A stretch of 64,000 bases of DNA. Origin: an uncultured Eubacterium sp. Its GTDB lineage: Bacteria; Bacillota; Clostridia; Lachnospirales; Lachnospiraceae. This document shows positions 62,539 through 64,000 of this stretch, piece by piece. Each line of letters begins with the position of its first letter. Positions within the stretch are counted from its first letter, which is position 1. Under the pieces are notes generated by a model. It saw only the letters and a program-made list of their open reading frames with translations. It searched no databases and was not told where the DNA came from. The DNA is taken from assembly GCA_910589595.1 (NCBI GenBank), contig CAJUTM010000001.1, positions 1-64,000 of the forward strand, given 5' to 3'. The translations under genes were made by a program, and so were the position numbers.

Positions 62539-63294
62539 TTATTTGTCCGCCATATCCATCTTTGCCTCGTAAAAACTAACCACTTCTTCCACATCCCCAT
62601 AAGCTATCAGGCGTCCTTGTTCCAGAAGAATCCCTTTATTGCACATGCGGAGCACCTGCTGGGTCGAGTGCGATACGAAAATAACCGTCACTCCCTGATC
62701 AAACATGCTCTGCACCCGCTCCTCACATTTTTTGCGGAACTTGGCGTCACCGACGCTGAGCACCTCGTCCAGAATCAAAATATCGGGCTCGACAATCGTC
62801 GCCACGGAGAACCCGAGTCTGGCCCTCATACCGGAAGAGTAATTTTTCACCGGCACATTGATAAAACTTCCCAGCTCGGAAAATTCGACAATCTCATTAT
62901 ATTTTTCTTCCAGAAACTCCTTGCTGTAACCTAACATGGCGCCGTAAAGAAAAATATTTTCCGCGCCGGTATACTGGCGGTCAAAACCCGCGCCAAGCTC
63001 GAGCAGCGGCGCAATCTTGCCGTGCGTCGTCACAGTTCCCTCCGTCGCCTTTAATACGCCGGCGACCACTTTCAGCAGCGTACTCTTGCCGGCGCCGTTC
63101 AGTCCCATAATCCCGAGACGGTCGCCCTTTTCAACTTCGAAACTGACATCGCGCAGCGCCCAAAACTCCTGATACATCAATTCTTTCTTGAGCATCTTAA
63201 TCACATATTCTTTTATATTATCAACTTTTTCCGCACTCAGGTTAAACTTCATGCTTACATTGTCTACTTTCATCGCCAACGATTTCTTTGCCAT
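62539..63294 (-). CDS. tagH: Teichoic acid export ATP-binding protein TagH
   Basis: ABC ATPase of 251 residues energising export of lipid-linked polymer. Walker A GLNGAGKST, signature YSSGMRARL, Walker B DILILDEVLSVGD and VSHSTQQ are intact. The TagH/Wzt-specific insertion KMLKKELMYQEFWALRDVSF is present. It lacks the C-terminal extension of B. subtilis TagH, as in many clostridia. tagG follows 12 bases upstream in the operon and tagD downstream. Confidence 0.95.
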   Translation of the reverse strand: MAKKSLAMKVDNVSMKFNLSAEKVDNIKEYVIKMLKKELMYQEFWALRDVSFEVEKGDRLGIMGLNGAGKSTLLKVVAGVLKATEGTVTTHGKIAPLLELGAGFDRQYTGAENIFLYGAMLGYSKEFLEEKYNEIVEFSELGSFINVPVKNYSSGMRARLGFSVATIVEPDILILDEVLSVGDAKFRKKCEERVQSMFDQGVTVIFVSHSTQQVLRMCNKGILLEQGRLIAYGDVEEVVSFYEAKMDMADK

Positions 63295-63306
63295 GTTCTG
63301 CTCCTC

Positions 63307-64000
63307 CTAAATATTCAAAATAAAGGAATCCTGCTTTTTGTAGAAAACAAACATTCCCACTACCAACGTGCCTATAGCAAAAACCGAGGTATATGACAAC
63401 AAAACCATGTCAAACGACTGTCCGAAGAAAGCACGGCGGAAATTGTCAATAATGCCAAAGAGAGGATTGAGCTTTACAAGCCTCTGCGTATCTCCGCTCA
63501 TGTTACTGACAAAATAGAAAATGGCGCTGCAATACATAATGAGCATCAGCATAACGCTCCACAAATACTCGATATCACGGAAAAATACACAGAGCGTAGC
63601 CAAAATCATTCCCACTCCCATCGCCAGCACAAACAGGTTCAGAAGAGGGATTACCGATAAAAACATATAGCCGTTGAGCGGCGCCATATACTTTCCCGTC
63701 GCCAGAAAGAATATCATCACGCCGAGCAGCACTACTAAGGAAATAAGGAAAATAATAAAATTCGCCAGTATTCCCGAAAACGGATAAATATATTTTGGCA
63801 CATACACTTTTTTAATCATCGCTCCGTTTGTGCGGATTGAGCGCATAGCGCTGTTGGTCGCGGAAGAAAAAAACGAATATAACAGACGCCCCGTCAATAC
63901 ATAAACGGGAAAAGGCACTCCCGCAAAAGCAGGGTCTGTGCTGTTACGTCCTAACAAACTGCCGAATACAACAGACAGAACAATCATTGTCAGCAACGGT
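63307..64000 (-). CDS. tagG: Teichoic acid ABC permease TagG (partial)
   Basis: The C-terminal ~230 residues of an ABC-2 type polysaccharide/teichoic-acid permease. Five or six membrane segments are visible, with the family motifs TNGAMIKKVYVPKYIYPF, FFRDIEYLWSVML and LNPLFGIIDNFRRAFFGQ. The gene continues beyond the right edge; the first Met seen (63996) is internal, because the N-terminal ~35 residues before LLTMIVLSVVFGSLL are missing. With TagH it moves the undecaprenyl-linked teichoic acid across the membrane. Confidence 0.92.
   Translation of the reverse strand, partial: PLLTMIVLSVVFGSLLGRNSTDPAFAGVPFPVYVLTGRLLYSFFSSATNSAMRSIRTNGAMIKKVYVPKYIYPFSGILANFIIFLISLVVLLGVMIFFLATGKYMAPLNGYMFLSVIPLLNLFVLAMGVGMILATLCVFFRDIEYLWSVMLMLIMYCSAIFYFVSNMSGDTQRLVKLNPLFGIIDNFRRAFFGQSFDMVLLSYTSVFAIGTLVVGMFVFYKKQDSFILNI

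Overview
The window looks like chromosomal DNA of an endospore-forming, Gram-positive member of the Clostridia, most likely the family Lachnospiraceae. The evidence is spo0A, spoIVB and recN lying close together, a gap-pgk-tpiA glycolytic block, Big_2 and BspA-like surface proteins, a wall-teichoic-acid locus, strong GGAGG ribosome binding sites and TTGNNN-N17-TATAAT type promoters. Family level is as far as the sequence alone allows; no rRNA, tRNA or CRISPR array was seen.

Layout. 0-8.5 kb is an AT-rich, eroded accessory stretch. It holds a UbiA prenyltransferase with a membrane partner, rubrerythrin under a PerR/Fur-like palindrome, a Schlafen/AlbA_2 regulator, a frameshifted spermidine-synthase-like gene, a YhcG/DUF1016 gene fused across a deletion, an acyl-CoA thioesterase, and a 31-residue holin-like toxin that is easy to miss. 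8.5-12.5 kb is one BspA-like surface protein broken by two in-frame TAG codons. 12.8-17.7 kb is central metabolism: gap, pgk and tpiA, with glgA upstream. A 59-bp tandem repeat separates pgk from tpiA. 17.7-28.2 kb is the sporulation block (spo0A, spoIVB, recN), interrupted by a MacB-type ABC exporter and a divergent AgrC/LytTR two-component system. Two small non-coding insertions with 7-bp target duplications lie here. 28.2-37 kb has a 12-repeat Big_2 protein, GtrA and GT2 proteins, typA and a DUF2156 protein.

38-43.1 kb (+ strand) is a four-gene operon: a CDP-glycerol-type transferase fused to a DUF115/Maf-like domain, a KdsB-like CMP-sugar synthetase, a DRE-TIM aldolase with an extra C-terminal domain, and a KdsC-like phosphatase. 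With no KdsA or NeuB in view, this reads as a possible aldolase-based route to a CMP-activated ulosonic acid in a Gram-positive cell, and it is the best candidate here for an undescribed system.

43.1-64 kb (- strand) is a large cell-wall polymer locus. It carries tagG (cut by the window edge), tagH, tagD, a TagB/F-like transferase, an LCP ligase, an O-antigen-ligase-like protein, a DUF6056-like membrane protein, a GtrB-like GT2, a GT2-TagF fusion and a degenerate GT-B. A second transcription unit follows with tarI, tarJ, a GT2, two membrane GT39-like proteins and two acyltransferases. Both CDP-glycerol and CDP-ribitol can be made, so the polymer is probably a decorated, mixed polyol-phosphate teichoic acid. 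It would be exported by TagGH and attached to peptidoglycan by LCP.
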